This document shows positions 6,300 through 14,583 of a stretch of DNA of 33,097 nt, one piece after another. The DNA comes from an uncultured Blautia sp. (lineage in GTDB: Bacteria > Bacillota > Clostridia > Lachnospirales > Lachnospiraceae). Position numbers and translations under genes: made by a program. The DNA is taken from contig CAMOUV010000003.1 of NCBI GenBank assembly GCA_946626695.1, forward strand, positions 1 through 33,097, given 5' to 3'. How positions within the stretch are numbered: position 1 is the stretch's first letter; each line of letters begins with the position of its first letter. The notes beneath the pieces were generated by a model. That model made no database searches. It saw only the letters and a program-made list of their open reading frames with translations, and was not told the origin of the DNA.

Positions 6300-8246
6300 A
6301 TGGAAAGAAAATACCCCCATCTCAGCAGTCCGATCACGATCGGAAGAACAACTTTTCGTAACCGCATGTTTTCCGCGCCCATGGGAGGAACGGATATTGC
6401 CAACGACGGCTGTATCGGTCCGAAATCCACGGCATTCTATGAACTCAGAGCCCGGGGAGGCGCTGCTGCGGTCACCGTGAGCGAACTGATGGTGCATCCT
6501 GCCACCGATGCGTCCCATGCCTATCATCTGGATGAAAGCATCCTGAATTCGTTGTCCGCGGCGACCTACACGGCGGATGCGATCCGCCGTCATGGAGCCA
6601 TCCCTTCGCTGGAGCTGTCCCATTCCGGAATGTATGCCGGAACCTACATGACGGACAAAAACAGACAGAAATCCCTGCATCAGTGGGGCCCCTCCGATAC
6701 GGTCCGCCCAGACGGAGTGGAGGTACGGGCTCTGACGAAAGAGATGATCGATGAGATTGTCCGTTCCTACGGCCATGTTGCCGGACTGGCAAAACGGGCC
6801 GGTTTTGAGATGCTGATGATCCATGGCGGCCATGGCTGGCTGATCAACCAGTTCCTTTCCCCGATGTTCAATCACCGGACGGACGAGTACGGCGGAAGTC
6901 TGGAGAACCGCTGCCGGTTTGCGGTCGAAGTGCTGCAGGCGGTCCGTGAAGCCGTAGGTCCGTTTTTCCCCATTGAGTTCCGCATGAGCGGTGAAGAGCT
7001 GGTTCCGGAGGGATATACACTGCAGGACGGCGTGGAGATCGCAAAACAGGTGGAGCCCTATGTGGACATCATACATGTTTCTGCAGGAACCTACCAGAGA
7101 ACCTTCGGCCGGACCCATCCCTCCATGTTTGTGGAGCATGGCGTAAATGTGTATATGGCGGCAGAGATCAAAAAGCATGTGAAAAAGCCGGTTGCCACCA
7201 TCGGAGGCCTGAATGACCCGGCTCAGATGGAGGAGATCATCGCCTCCGGCAAGGCGGACATTGTCTATATGGCAAGGGCTCTTCTGGCGGATCCGTATCT
7301 GCCCAGAAAGGTTGTGGAGAACCGGGATGAGGAGATCGTCCGGTGTCTCCGGTGCTTTACCTGCATGGCGGAGCGTGCCGCCACGTCCACAAGGCGGTGT
7401 ACCGTCAATCCGCTGATCGGACGGGAGATGGACGGAGTGGAGGTCGTGCCGGCCAGGGAGAAGAAAAAGGTCCTGGTGGCCGGAGCCGGACCGGGAGGGC
7501 TGTATGCAGCCTATACGGCGGCGCTCCGCGGTCATGAGGTGATCCTGTGCGAAAAAGAGTCCGAGGGCGGCGGCATTCTGAAGAGTGAACAGGCGCTTCC
7601 TTTCAAACACGAGATGTATGAGCTGTCCGGAACCTTTCTTCGCCTGGCAGAAAAGGCAGGCGTGGAGATCCGGCTTAACACCGAAGTGACGTCGGAATAT
7701 GTGGAGAAAGAAGCTCCCTATGCATTGATCATTGCCTCCGGCAGCCGTCCGCTGGTTCCGCCGATTCCGGGGCTTGACGGGGAAAATGTTGTGATCGTGA
7801 ACAACTACTACCGTGAAAAGGAAAAGGTGACGGATGATGTGGTAGTCTTCGGAGGCGGCCTTGCCGGATGCGAGTGTGCGATCCATCTGGGAATGGAAGG
7901 AAAGAAGGTCCATCTGGTGGAAATGCGCGATCAGCTGGCTCCGGATGCCAATGTGCGTCATCGTCCGCTGCTGCTGGCGGAAATCGAAAAATATGCGACA
8001 GTCCATACGGGGTACCGGGGACTGGAGGTGACAAAAGAAGGGATCATCTGCGAGGATCCCTCCGGAAATAAGGTTACTGTACCGGGAGCCACGGTGATCT
8101 GTGCCCTGGGCCAGCGTGCCGCCACGGATACAGTGGAGAAACTGATGGATACCGCGCCTTATGTGCGGGTGATCGGAGATGCCTCCCGGGTTTCCACCAT
8201 CACCAATGCAGTATACTGGGGATATCATGCGGCGCTGGATATCTGA
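6300..8246 (+). CDS. Fe-S/FMN/FAD ene-reductase, 2,4-dienoyl-CoA reductase/BaiCD-like
   Basis: A 648-residue multidomain NAD(P)H-dependent reductase of C=C bonds. The first 340 residues form an Old Yellow Enzyme barrel (APMGG near the FMN site; HGGHGWLINQFLSP with His175 and His178; SGEELVPEGYT). Four Cys (349, 352, 355, 367) ending in CTVNP form the Fe-S site, with spacing x2-x2-x11 where E. coli FadH has x2-x3-x11. An FAD-binding Rossmann motif (VLVAGAGPGGLYAA, about 391) and an NAD-binding motif (VVVFGGGLAGCECA, about 513) follow. AAGGAG is 6 bases upstream of the ATG. It is isolated between terminators, next to glycoside genes. The family includes enzymes acting on fatty acyl-CoA, bile acid, isoflavone and tetrapyrrole substrates; a plant aglycone or bile acid is plausible here, but the substrate cannot be read from sequence. 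Confidence 0.88.
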   Translation: MERKYPHLSSPITIGRTTFRNRMFSAPMGGTDIANDGCIGPKSTAFYELRARGGAAAVTVSELMVHPATDASHAYHLDESILNSLSAATYTADAIRRHGAIPSLELSHSGMYAGTYMTDKNRQKSLHQWGPSDTVRPDGVEVRALTKEMIDEIVRSYGHVAGLAKRAGFEMLMIHGGHGWLINQFLSPMFNHRTDEYGGSLENRCRFAVEVLQAVREAVGPFFPIEFRMSGEELVPEGYTLQDGVEIAKQVEPYVDIIHVSAGTYQRTFGRTHPSMFVEHGVNVYMAAEIKKHVKKPVATIGGLNDPAQMEEIIASGKADIVYMARALLADPYLPRKVVENRDEEIVRCLRCFTCMAERAATSTRRCTVNPLIGREMDGVEVVPAREKKKVLVAGAGPGGLYAAYTAALRGHEVILCEKESEGGGILKSEQALPFKHEMYELSGTFLRLAEKAGVEIRLNTEVTSEYVEKEAPYALIIASGSRPLVPPIPGLDGENVVIVNNYYREKEKVTDDVVVFGGGLAGCECAIHLGMEGKKVHLVEMRDQLAPDANVRHRPLLLAEIEKYATVHTGYRGLEVTKEGIICEDPSGNKVTVPGATVICALGQRAATDTVEKLMDTAPYVRVIGDASRVSTITNAVYWGYHAALDI

Positions 8247-8318
8247 AAACAGTGCGCAGCCTTTTGCATGTCTGCTTCCGGATGGCAGCAACGGCAACGG
8301 AAAACTGGAACAAAAAAG

Positions 8319-8504
8319 ATGAAGGCGTCAGGTATGGGCGATGGGTTCAGCTTCCTTGACATGCTGCTGATTCTGATCTTTGGATCTGTGGATATTTCTT
8401 ATATTGTGATGGAAGCACTGACGATGGCCGGTTTCTGGAAAATGCATGACAACGAGATCGAGGCCACGATCACGTTGGAATTTATTGACAAGGATAAGAG
8501 ATGA
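8319..8504 (+). CDS. Possible small membrane protein or gene remnant
   Basis: An ORF of 61 codons from the ATG at 8319 (78 from 8268). The middle is hydrophobic and could span the membrane once (FLDMLLILIFGSVDISYIVM), and the tail is charged (DNEIEATITLEFIDKDKR). Neither start has a clear ribosome binding site. It ends just before the convergent terminator at 8521. I do not recognise it. Its amino acid composition looks protein-like, so it may be a true small protein or the tail of a lost gene. Confidence 0.35.
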   Translation: MKASGMGDGFSFLDMLLILIFGSVDISYIVMEALTMAGFWKMHDNEIEATITLEFIDKDKR

Positions 8505-8520
8505 ATCTCGCAGAAGAGAA

Positions 8521-8560
8521 AAGGTGAGGGATCATACAGCATCCCTCACCTTATTTTTTT
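8521..8560. terminator. Bidirectional terminator between convergent genes
   Basis: The stem AAGGTGAGGGAT and its exact complement encloses CATACAGC. On the plus side TTATTTTTTT follows the core; on the minus side AAAAG before the stem gives a U-rich tail. It serves both the 6300-8504 side and the AraC gene ending at 8560. Confidence 0.88.
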
Positions 8561-9786
8561 CAGACGACTCGTTTTCTGTATTGGGCAGGCGTGCAGCCGG
8601 TGACATTCCGGAAGCATTGGATGAAATAGTTCGGGGTATTGAAAGCAAGCTGCTCAGCAATTTCAGCGACAGACAGAGTCGTGGAATTCAGCAGGACTTT
8701 GGCCCGGTTGATCCTTGCATTCCGGATATATTGCGTGATCGACTGCCCGGTTTCGTTCTTGAATTTTTCCGTCAGATAGTATTCTGTATAGCCTACCAGT
8801 CCGGCCAGATCTGCCGCACGGATCTTTCGCTCCAGACTCAGCTCGATATAATCGCAGCATTTCTGAATGGCATGAGAGTAATTGGGATTGGAACGGATAT
8901 GGTGGACCCGGTAGATATAATCATGATACATCGTATGGGAAAGCGCGGACAGTTCTCCGGAATCCCTGCAGTTTTCCGCTGCCTGAATGTAGGAGTCCCC
9001 AAGAGGATAGGCGATTTCCGGGGAAAGTCCGCCCTCCATGGCTGCCCGGCTGACCAGGGTGGTAAATACGATAAGGCTGGTTTTCATCTGCCTGAGCGGA
9101 TCCTGTCCTTGAACAGGAACGCCGGGACTGCTTTCCATGCTGGTTTTCAATGCGCTTTGATAGTTGATGTTTCCGGTGCGGACCATCTCCAGGAGAGCCT
9201 GCTCTGCCTGATAGACATGCAGACGGTTTCTTTCCCCGGCAGCGGGGTGAGGGAACGGTTCCTGCCTTGCCTGCGAAAAGATTTCCAGGCCAAGCTGCTG
9301 AGAGGTGAGTGTATTGTGCACCATCAGAATATATCTCGTAAAAACGGAGAAAGACATGACGGGCAGTTCCGGAAGGCATTTTGACAAGGCAGGGATCCAG
9401 TCCGTGTGATCGAAATCATGCAGCTCTGCATACAAGGCACGACGCAGCTGGCTTTTGTCCGGCCGGAGATAAAAAACAGGACCGATGATAAAAAGGAGAT
9501 CATCGTTTCTTTCGGTTTCAAGAGAGAAAGCCCATTGCATTCCGATGGAGGATCCGATGATCTTCGGATGGTTGCAATCCTTCTTCTGAATGTATTCCAA
9601 AGTCATTTTCATGCCGCCAAGGGCTCTGAAGGCCTGATCCAGCATGTCCCGGACGGACCGGGGACAGGAGGAGGCAATATAAGCCCCATCCCGGCTGTAA
9701 CACCAGATATACAGCTTTTCGTCAGCAGGCAGAATGGACTGCAGGAGGAGCAGATTCTGTTCTGCGCGGGTGATTCCAGGATACAA
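8560..9786 (-). CDS. AraC family regulator with a long N-terminal sensor, TTG start
   Basis: A 408-residue regulator. The last 100 residues carry the double HTH (RAADLAGLVGYTEYYLTEKFKNETGQSITQYI, then LSVAEIAEQLAFNTPNYFIQCFRNVTGCTPAQYRKR). The N-terminal 300 residues are not a cupin and resemble the PAS/PocR-like sensors of clostridial 400-residue AraC proteins, though I cannot assign the domain firmly. I place the start at a TTG (9784-9786) rather than the ATG at 9813: AGGAGG lies exactly 7 bases upstream of the TTG, and the promoter at 9826-9854 would start RNA only about 6 bases before the ATG, leaving no room for a ribosome binding site. It is divergent from the GPH-led glycoside operon, which it probably controls. 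Confidence 0.88.
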   Translation of the reverse strand: MYPGITRAEQNLLLLQSILPADEKLYIWCYSRDGAYIASSCPRSVRDMLDQAFRALGGMKMTLEYIQKKDCNHPKIIGSSIGMQWAFSLETERNDDLLFIIGPVFYLRPDKSQLRRALYAELHDFDHTDWIPALSKCLPELPVMSFSVFTRYILMVHNTLTSQQLGLEIFSQARQEPFPHPAAGERNRLHVYQAEQALLEMVRTGNINYQSALKTSMESSPGVPVQGQDPLRQMKTSLIVFTTLVSRAAMEGGLSPEIAYPLGDSYIQAAENCRDSGELSALSHTMYHDYIYRVHHIRSNPNYSHAIQKCCDYIELSLERKIRAADLAGLVGYTEYYLTEKFKNETGQSITQYIRNARINRAKVLLNSTTLSVAEIAEQLAFNTPNYFIQCFRNVTGCTPAQYRKRVV

Positions 9787-9825
9787 AAAAACACCTCCTG
9801 TCGTGTTTGGCATTGTTCTCTTGAT

Positions 9826-9854
9826 ATTTTATCATTTTCTGAGACGGGGAGCAA
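9826..9854 (-). promoter_or_regulatory. Promoter of the second araC-type gene
   Basis: On the minus strand: TTGCTC (9849-9854), 17 bases, TAAAAT (9826-9831) preceded by TGA, an extended -10. The predicted RNA start near 9819 supports the TTG start codon. Confidence 0.6.
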
Positions 9855-9942
9855 GCGGCTTTACGCTATTTTACAAGGAATCATAATAAATATGGCTGTT
9901 GGGAATATCCTTAATTTTTGTAATTTTTCCGGCTTGATCTGC

Positions 9943-9972
9943 TTTACCTGACAAAGAGCGGCTTTCTATAAT
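9943..9972 (+). promoter_or_regulatory. Promoter of the GPH-led glycoside operon
   Basis: A perfect TATAAT -10 (9967-9972) lies 18 bases after a weak -35, TTTACC (9943-9948). Upstream is an AT-rich stretch with TAATTTTT twice (9912 and 9921, 9 bases apart), which could be an UP element or regulator half-sites. A weak -35 with a perfect -10 is typical of an activator-dependent promoter. Confidence 0.6.
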
Positions 9973-9991
9973 GGACGTAGTAAAAAACACC

Positions 9992-10010
9992 GATCCTGCA
10001 TGCAGGGATC
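9992..10010 (+). promoter_or_regulatory. Near-palindrome in the operon leader, candidate operator
   Basis: CTGCATGCAG is a perfect 10-base palindrome inside GATCC...GGGATC, nearly symmetrical apart from one extra base. It sits between the predicted transcription start (about 9979) and the AAAGGAG ribosome binding site, where a repressor would block transcription or a hairpin would mask translation. Confidence 0.45.
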
Positions 10011-10027
10011 ACAGAAAGGAGTCTGTT

Positions 10028-11545
10028 ATGGGAAAGGAAACAACCGCAATACATCCAAATGATGATGTACATTACCGCAAAGCAAAATTATGGCAGATCA
10101 TACTGGTTGCATTCAACGCATTTAACGGTATGGCTGTCTATTTCCTGATCGGACTGGCCAGCTATTCCGCCAGCATCGGTTACGGCATCGCCACCGTGGC
10201 CGTAGGCGGACTGCTCACATTCACCCGGATCTTCGATGCCGTCACGGATCCGCTTCTGGCCTTTGTCTATGACCGGTTCAATACGCCCTTCGGAAAAGTC
10301 CGGCCCCTCATGTTCCTTGGATGGCTGATCCAGAGCGTGGGCTTGCTGTGTATGTTCAATTTCTTTTCCAGCAAGGGAAACGGCGTGGTCACGTTCATTG
10401 CATTTTATCTGGTTTATGTGATCGGCTATACCATCGTGAACATGACGGCGCAGACGCTGCCGGCCCTGATGACCAATGATCCGAAGCAGCGTCCCACGGT
10501 CGGCGTATGGCAGACCGTGCTGAATTATCTGACTCCGATGGCTCTGAATATCGTGGTCTACACCCGCCTGATGCCAGCCTATGGAGGCAGCTTTAATCAG
10601 GAATTCCTGGATATCGTCACCTGGCTGTGTGTAACGATTTCTTTTATCGGCGTGGTACTGGTCTGCATTGGTATTTCGGAGTATGATAAGCCGGAGAATT
10701 TCAAGGGCATCGGAAAAACAGAGCGTCTGAAGCTGCGGGACATGGTGGATGTGTTCAAGAGCAACCGTCCTCTGCAGAGCTATATTCTGTCGGCGGCATC
10801 TGATAAAATCGCCCAGCAGGCTTCCTCCGCATCCATCGTGAGCACGATGCTGAACGGGATCCTGATCGGTGATATGGGACTGGCCACGACACTGAGCATG
10901 ATCGGCATGCTTCCTTCCATCTTGTTTGCTGCCTACGGAGCCCGTTATGCCGGAAAGCATGGCCATAAGGAATCCATCGTGACCTGGACACGCAACTGTA
11001 TCTTTGCCAATCTGGTGATCATTGCTTTCTTTCTGATTACAAGACACACAGTCGGAACGACGACCATTGCCCATATGGGCGTGACCATGATTCTGTTTGT
11101 CGGCCTGACCTTTGTCAGCAACGGCTTTGCCATGTGCGTGACGACGGCCAATACCGGTTTTATGGCGGATATCATCGATTATGAGCTGGATCGGAGCGGT
11201 AAATACATTCCGGCTGTCATCAGCGGAACCTACAGTCTGGTGGATAAGATCGTTTCATCCTTTTCGGCCGCCATTGCCACCGGCTGTGTGGCTCTGATCG
11301 GTTACACGGCGACCATGCCGCAGCCCGATGATCCGGCTACACCGGGCGTTTTCTGGATGACCATGTTCCTGCGGTACGGTCTGGCGATCCTGGGCTGGAT
11401 CTGTACGCTGGCTGCGATGCGCAGATGCGGCCTGTCGAAGGATGAGATGGTTCATGTGCAGAAGCGTATCGAGGATAAAAAGGCAGCCTCTCAGCAGGCT
11501 TTATTTAACGAAGAACTTCACAAGGGAGATGCGGATCATGCGTAA
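10028..11545 (+). CDS. GPH-family (glycoside-pentoside-hexuronide) MFS sugar symporter
   Basis: A 505-residue integral membrane transporter with about 12 hydrophobic segments. It carries the N-terminal GPH/MFS signature region (YGIATVAVGGLLTFTRIFDAVTDPLLAFVYDRF, followed by TPFGKVRPLMFLG) and a late DYELDRSGKYIPAVISGTYSLVDKI segment typical of GPH carriers, which import glycosides with a cation. The start at 10028 has AAAGGAG 6 bases upstream; the track start at 9971 lies inside the -10 region. It is the first gene of a tightly packed operon with five enzymes and overlaps the GH2 gene by 8 bases. As the only full transporter in the operon, it likely brings the intact glycoside to the cytoplasmic glycosidases. 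The substrate is unknown. Confidence 0.9.
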   Translation: MGKETTAIHPNDDVHYRKAKLWQIILVAFNAFNGMAVYFLIGLASYSASIGYGIATVAVGGLLTFTRIFDAVTDPLLAFVYDRFNTPFGKVRPLMFLGWLIQSVGLLCMFNFFSSKGNGVVTFIAFYLVYVIGYTIVNMTAQTLPALMTNDPKQRPTVGVWQTVLNYLTPMALNIVVYTRLMPAYGGSFNQEFLDIVTWLCVTISFIGVVLVCIGISEYDKPENFKGIGKTERLKLRDMVDVFKSNRPLQSYILSAASDKIAQQASSASIVSTMLNGILIGDMGLATTLSMIGMLPSILFAAYGARYAGKHGHKESIVTWTRNCIFANLVIIAFFLITRHTVGTTTIAHMGVTMILFVGLTFVSNGFAMCVTTANTGFMADIIDYELDRSGKYIPAVISGTYSLVDKIVSSFSAAIATGCVALIGYTATMPQPDDPATPGVFWMTMFLRYGLAILGWICTLAAMRRCGLSKDEMVHVQKRIEDKKAASQQALFNEELHKGDADHA

Positions 11546-13739
11546 AATACAGGTGTTGAAAAAGGGGTGGCGGTTCCTGAAAAACGCCTCCTCGGCAGAA
11601 AATGCGGCCGCGGCAGCAGATCAGGGAGTACCCGTTTCCCTACCGCATACCTGGAATGCGGAGGATGGGCAGGACGGAGGAAATGATTATCATCGCGGTC
11701 AGTGCTGGTATGTACGGGAACTGAGCGAAGAAGAGCTGGCTGGAGAGTGTGTCTTTCTGGAGATCAACGGAGCGGCGATGACCGCGGAGGTGTATCTGAA
11801 CGGGAGAAGGCTTGCCCGTCATGAAGGCGGCTATTCGGCCTTCCGCGTGGATCTGAGCGAGGTACGGGAAGAGAAGAATGTGCTGGTGCTTTCTGTCAGC
11901 AACGAGAGCAATGACCGGGTCTATCCGCAGAAAGCAGATTTTACCTTCTACGGTGGACTGTATCGGGAGGTGCGGCTGATCACCGTCCCGAAGGAGCATT
12001 TTGAAATGCTGCAGGATGGGACACCGGGCATCAAGGTGACGCCGAGAGTCGATCTTGCAAATCGTTCGGCGGTCGTGACGGTGGAAACCTGGCAGAACGC
12101 GGAAAACGTGGAAATCACGGTGAACGGACAGAGCAAGGCTGTCTCCTCCACAGACGGACACGCACAGGCTGAATTCTGTCTGAAAGATGTCCATCTGTGG
12201 GACGGTCTGGAAGATCCGTATCTGTATATTGCTTCGGCAAAGCTGCCGGGCGGCGATGAGATCAGCACCCGTTTTGGATGCCGGGTGTTCCGATGTGATC
12301 CGGAGAAGGGCTTCTTTCTCAATGGCCGCAGCTATCCGCTGCGGGGTGTCAGCCGGCATCAGGATCGGAAAGGGGCAGGAAATGCTCTTTGCCTTGAGGA
12401 TCACAAGGCGGATATGGAGATCATCAAGGAGCTGGGAGCCAACACTCTGCGGCTGGCTCACTATCAGCACGCACAGGAATTCTATGATCTGTGTGATGAG
12501 AACGGAATCGTTGTCTGGGCGGAAATCCCGTACATCACCATGCATATGAAAAACGGAAGAGACAATACCCTGTGTCAGATGCGGGAGCTGATCACACAGT
12601 GTTATAATCATCCTTGTATCGCTGTGTGGGGCCTTTCGAATGAGATCACGGCAGCCAGTGCCGTGGACGAAGATCTTCTTGAGAACCACCGGCTGCTGAA
12701 TGAACTGTGCCATCGCCTGGATCCGACAAGGCTGACCACCATGGCCAACGTGTTTATGCTTGAGACAGACAGCCCGATTCTGGAAATTCCGGATATCAAC
12801 AGTTACAATCTGTATTTCGGCTGGTATCTGGGCGAACTGGAACAGACGGATGAATTTTTTGATGAATACCATGCACGATATCCGGAACGTGTGATCGGGT
12901 TCTCGGAGTACGGCGCGGATGCAAATCCCTGCTTTCACTCTTCGTCTCCCGAAAAAGGTGATTATACAGAAGAATACCAGGCTTTGTATCATGAGCATAT
13001 GCTGCGGATGATCGAGGAGCGGCCCTATCTCTGGGCAACGCATGTGTGGAATCTTTTTGATTTCGCTGCCGACGGCAGAGACGAAGGGGGAAAGCACGGC
13101 GAGAACCAGAAAGGGCTGGTGAGCTTTGACCGGACTCTCAGAAAGGATGCTTTTTATCTGTACAAGGCAGCCTGGAATAAAAAGGAAGCCTTTGTCCACC
13201 TCTGCGGCAAGCGGTATATCAACCGTGCGGAAGCGGAAACGGAGATCAAGGTATACAGCAACCAGCCTTCTGTCACCCTGTATGTGGATGATGTCGAGCT
13301 TGCGGTTCAGACCGGCAGGACAGTTTTCACCTTCCGGATCCCGCTTCCGGGCGAGCATCTGATCCGGGTGGAAGCCGGGACGGCGTCGGACACCATGTGC
13401 ATCCGGAGGGTCAGCGAGCCGGATGATTCCTATGTGTTCAATAAGGCGGCCGCTTCTGTGATGAACTGGTTTGACGCGGAGGAAACAGATCCCTCCTGCT
13501 TCTCTATTCAGGATACGCTGGGTGACCTGAAGGCACATCCCGAAGCAGGCAGAGTCATTGAGCAGATGATGGCACAGGGCGCCGCATCCAGAGGAGAGGT
13601 GGCGGAATCCGTCAAGGATAATCCGGCTCTGCAGAGGATGATGAGCCGGATGACGCTGATCAGCCTTCTGAAGCAGGCCGGCGCGGATGAACAGAGCATG
13701 AAACAGATGAATCGTATTTTACAGGGGATCCGGAAATGA
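11538..13739 (+). CDS. Glycoside hydrolase family 2 (beta-galactosidase-like)
   Basis: A 733-residue GH2 enzyme. A jelly-roll sugar-binding domain comes first (VSLPHTWNAEDGQDGGNDYHRGQCWYVR), then an Ig-like domain, then the TIM barrel with acid/base Glu369 (VWGLSNEIT) and nucleophile Glu457 (GFSEYGAD). GENQKGLVSFDR contains an N-x-K motif, but this is also common in beta-galactosidases that read NDKGLV, so specificity stays open between galactoside and glucuronide. After the barrel come an Ig-like domain and a Gln/Met-rich helical tail of about 75 residues. There is no signal peptide. The ATG at 11538 overlaps the permease stop by 8 bases and has GGGAG upstream; the track start at 11442 lies deep in the permease gene. 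It overlaps the next gene by 4 bases (ATGA), implying translational coupling. Confidence 0.88.
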   Translation: MRKIQVLKKGWRFLKNASSAENAAAAADQGVPVSLPHTWNAEDGQDGGNDYHRGQCWYVRELSEEELAGECVFLEINGAAMTAEVYLNGRRLARHEGGYSAFRVDLSEVREEKNVLVLSVSNESNDRVYPQKADFTFYGGLYREVRLITVPKEHFEMLQDGTPGIKVTPRVDLANRSAVVTVETWQNAENVEITVNGQSKAVSSTDGHAQAEFCLKDVHLWDGLEDPYLYIASAKLPGGDEISTRFGCRVFRCDPEKGFFLNGRSYPLRGVSRHQDRKGAGNALCLEDHKADMEIIKELGANTLRLAHYQHAQEFYDLCDENGIVVWAEIPYITMHMKNGRDNTLCQMRELITQCYNHPCIAVWGLSNEITAASAVDEDLLENHRLLNELCHRLDPTRLTTMANVFMLETDSPILEIPDINSYNLYFGWYLGELEQTDEFFDEYHARYPERVIGFSEYGADANPCFHSSSPEKGDYTEEYQALYHEHMLRMIEERPYLWATHVWNLFDFAADGRDEGGKHGENQKGLVSFDRTLRKDAFYLYKAAWNKKEAFVHLCGKRYINRAEAETEIKVYSNQPSVTLYVDDVELAVQTGRTVFTFRIPLPGEHLIRVEAGTASDTMCIRRVSEPDDSYVFNKAAASVMNWFDAEETDPSCFSIQDTLGDLKAHPEAGRVIEQMMAQGAASRGEVAESVKDNPALQRMMSRMTLISLLKQAGADEQSMKQMNRILQGIRK

Positions 13740-14581
13740 CAAAAGCAGTGCAGCAGATCATGCTGGGAACGGTCACCGGGACCGAAGAGCAGGCCCGGAA
13801 AACATTGAAAAGGATAAAGGCGGCAGGATATGACGGGCTGGAACTGAACCGGTTCATGATTCATCCTTCCTCCCTGATGGTGCGGTTGATGACCCGTGCA
13901 GCCGGTATGCCAACAGGGAAGGGAGGAAACCTGGAGTGGAAGCGGCTTCTGACGGAGGCCGGGCTTTCGGTGATCAGCCTTCACACGGACCTGGGAAGTC
14001 TGGAGAGAGAGGCGGAGCAGGTCATCCGTGAAGCCGGAGAGTACGGGACGGACACGGTGGTGATCACGGGCATGTACCGTTTTGATTACGGAAATGAAAC
14101 AGAAATGCGCAGTCTGGCCGCAAGACTGAACAAGGCGGGAGAAAAACTGAACAAGGCCGGCATCTCTTTGCTGTATCACAACCATAACGTGGAGCTTCTG
14201 CTTGTCAGGCCCGGAGTACGTGCCTATGATGTGCTTCTGGATGAAACAGATCCTTCTCTGGTCTCATTTGAATTTGACAGCTATTGGTTCACGGATGGAG
14301 GAGCGGATGCAGGAGAGTGGATGCGGCGGCTTGGAAACCGCATGCATCTTTGGCATATCACGGATCGCGGATTCAGGCAGGCAGGAAAAGCCATGACGCC
14401 GATCCTGAAGGCGGACAGCATGGAGCTGGGTACAGGAAACATGAATCTGGATATACTGCGGGAGATCGCGTTGGAGAACGGAATCCGGGCAGTCGTGCTG
14501 GAAAGCCATAAAAACTGGATCGGGAAGGACCCGGTCAGGAGCCTGGAATACAGTGCAAAATGGCTGAAGGAGAGGTTTTGA
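13736..14581 (+). CDS. Sugar phosphate isomerase/epimerase-like TIM-barrel protein
   Basis: A 281-residue protein of the AP-endonuclease-2/xylose-isomerase-like TIM barrel class (IolE/IolI relatives), normally metal-dependent and acting on keto sugars or inositol derivatives. Visible pieces: DGLELNRF near the start, LLYHNHNVELL (metal Glu region), FDSYWFTDGGAD (Asp), LWHITDRG (His), then ELGTGNMNLDIL and VVLESHKN (Glu). Usual members read HxKD and ExD at the last two sites; here they are HITD and ESHK, so the pocket differs. It starts at the ATGA overlap with the GH2 gene. Inside a glycosidase operon it may process a released or oxidised sugar. It shares its superfamily with the catalytic subunit of C-glycoside deglycosidases, but the small DUF6379 partner is absent nearby. 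Confidence 0.82.
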   Translation: MTKAVQQIMLGTVTGTEEQARKTLKRIKAAGYDGLELNRFMIHPSSLMVRLMTRAAGMPTGKGGNLEWKRLLTEAGLSVISLHTDLGSLEREAEQVIREAGEYGTDTVVITGMYRFDYGNETEMRSLAARLNKAGEKLNKAGISLLYHNHNVELLLVRPGVRAYDVLLDETDPSLVSFEFDSYWFTDGGADAGEWMRRLGNRMHLWHITDRGFRQAGKAMTPILKADSMELGTGNMNLDILREIALENGIRAVVLESHKNWIGKDPVRSLEYSAKWLKERF

Positions 14582-14583
14582 GT

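Noticed and set aside
6300-8246. Bilirubin reductase (BilR) as the specific identity of the ene-reductase
   Set aside because: The pairing with a glucuronidase is suggestive, but the active-site motif reads HGGHG as in dienoyl-CoA reductases, and I recall BilR having a different residue pair there. Not enough to assign.
6276-8297. 673-codon minus-strand ORF
   Set aside because: Antisense to the ene-reductase; no recognisable domain or start signal.
11640-13538. 632-codon minus-strand ORF
   Set aside because: Antisense to the GH2 gene with intact catalytic motifs.
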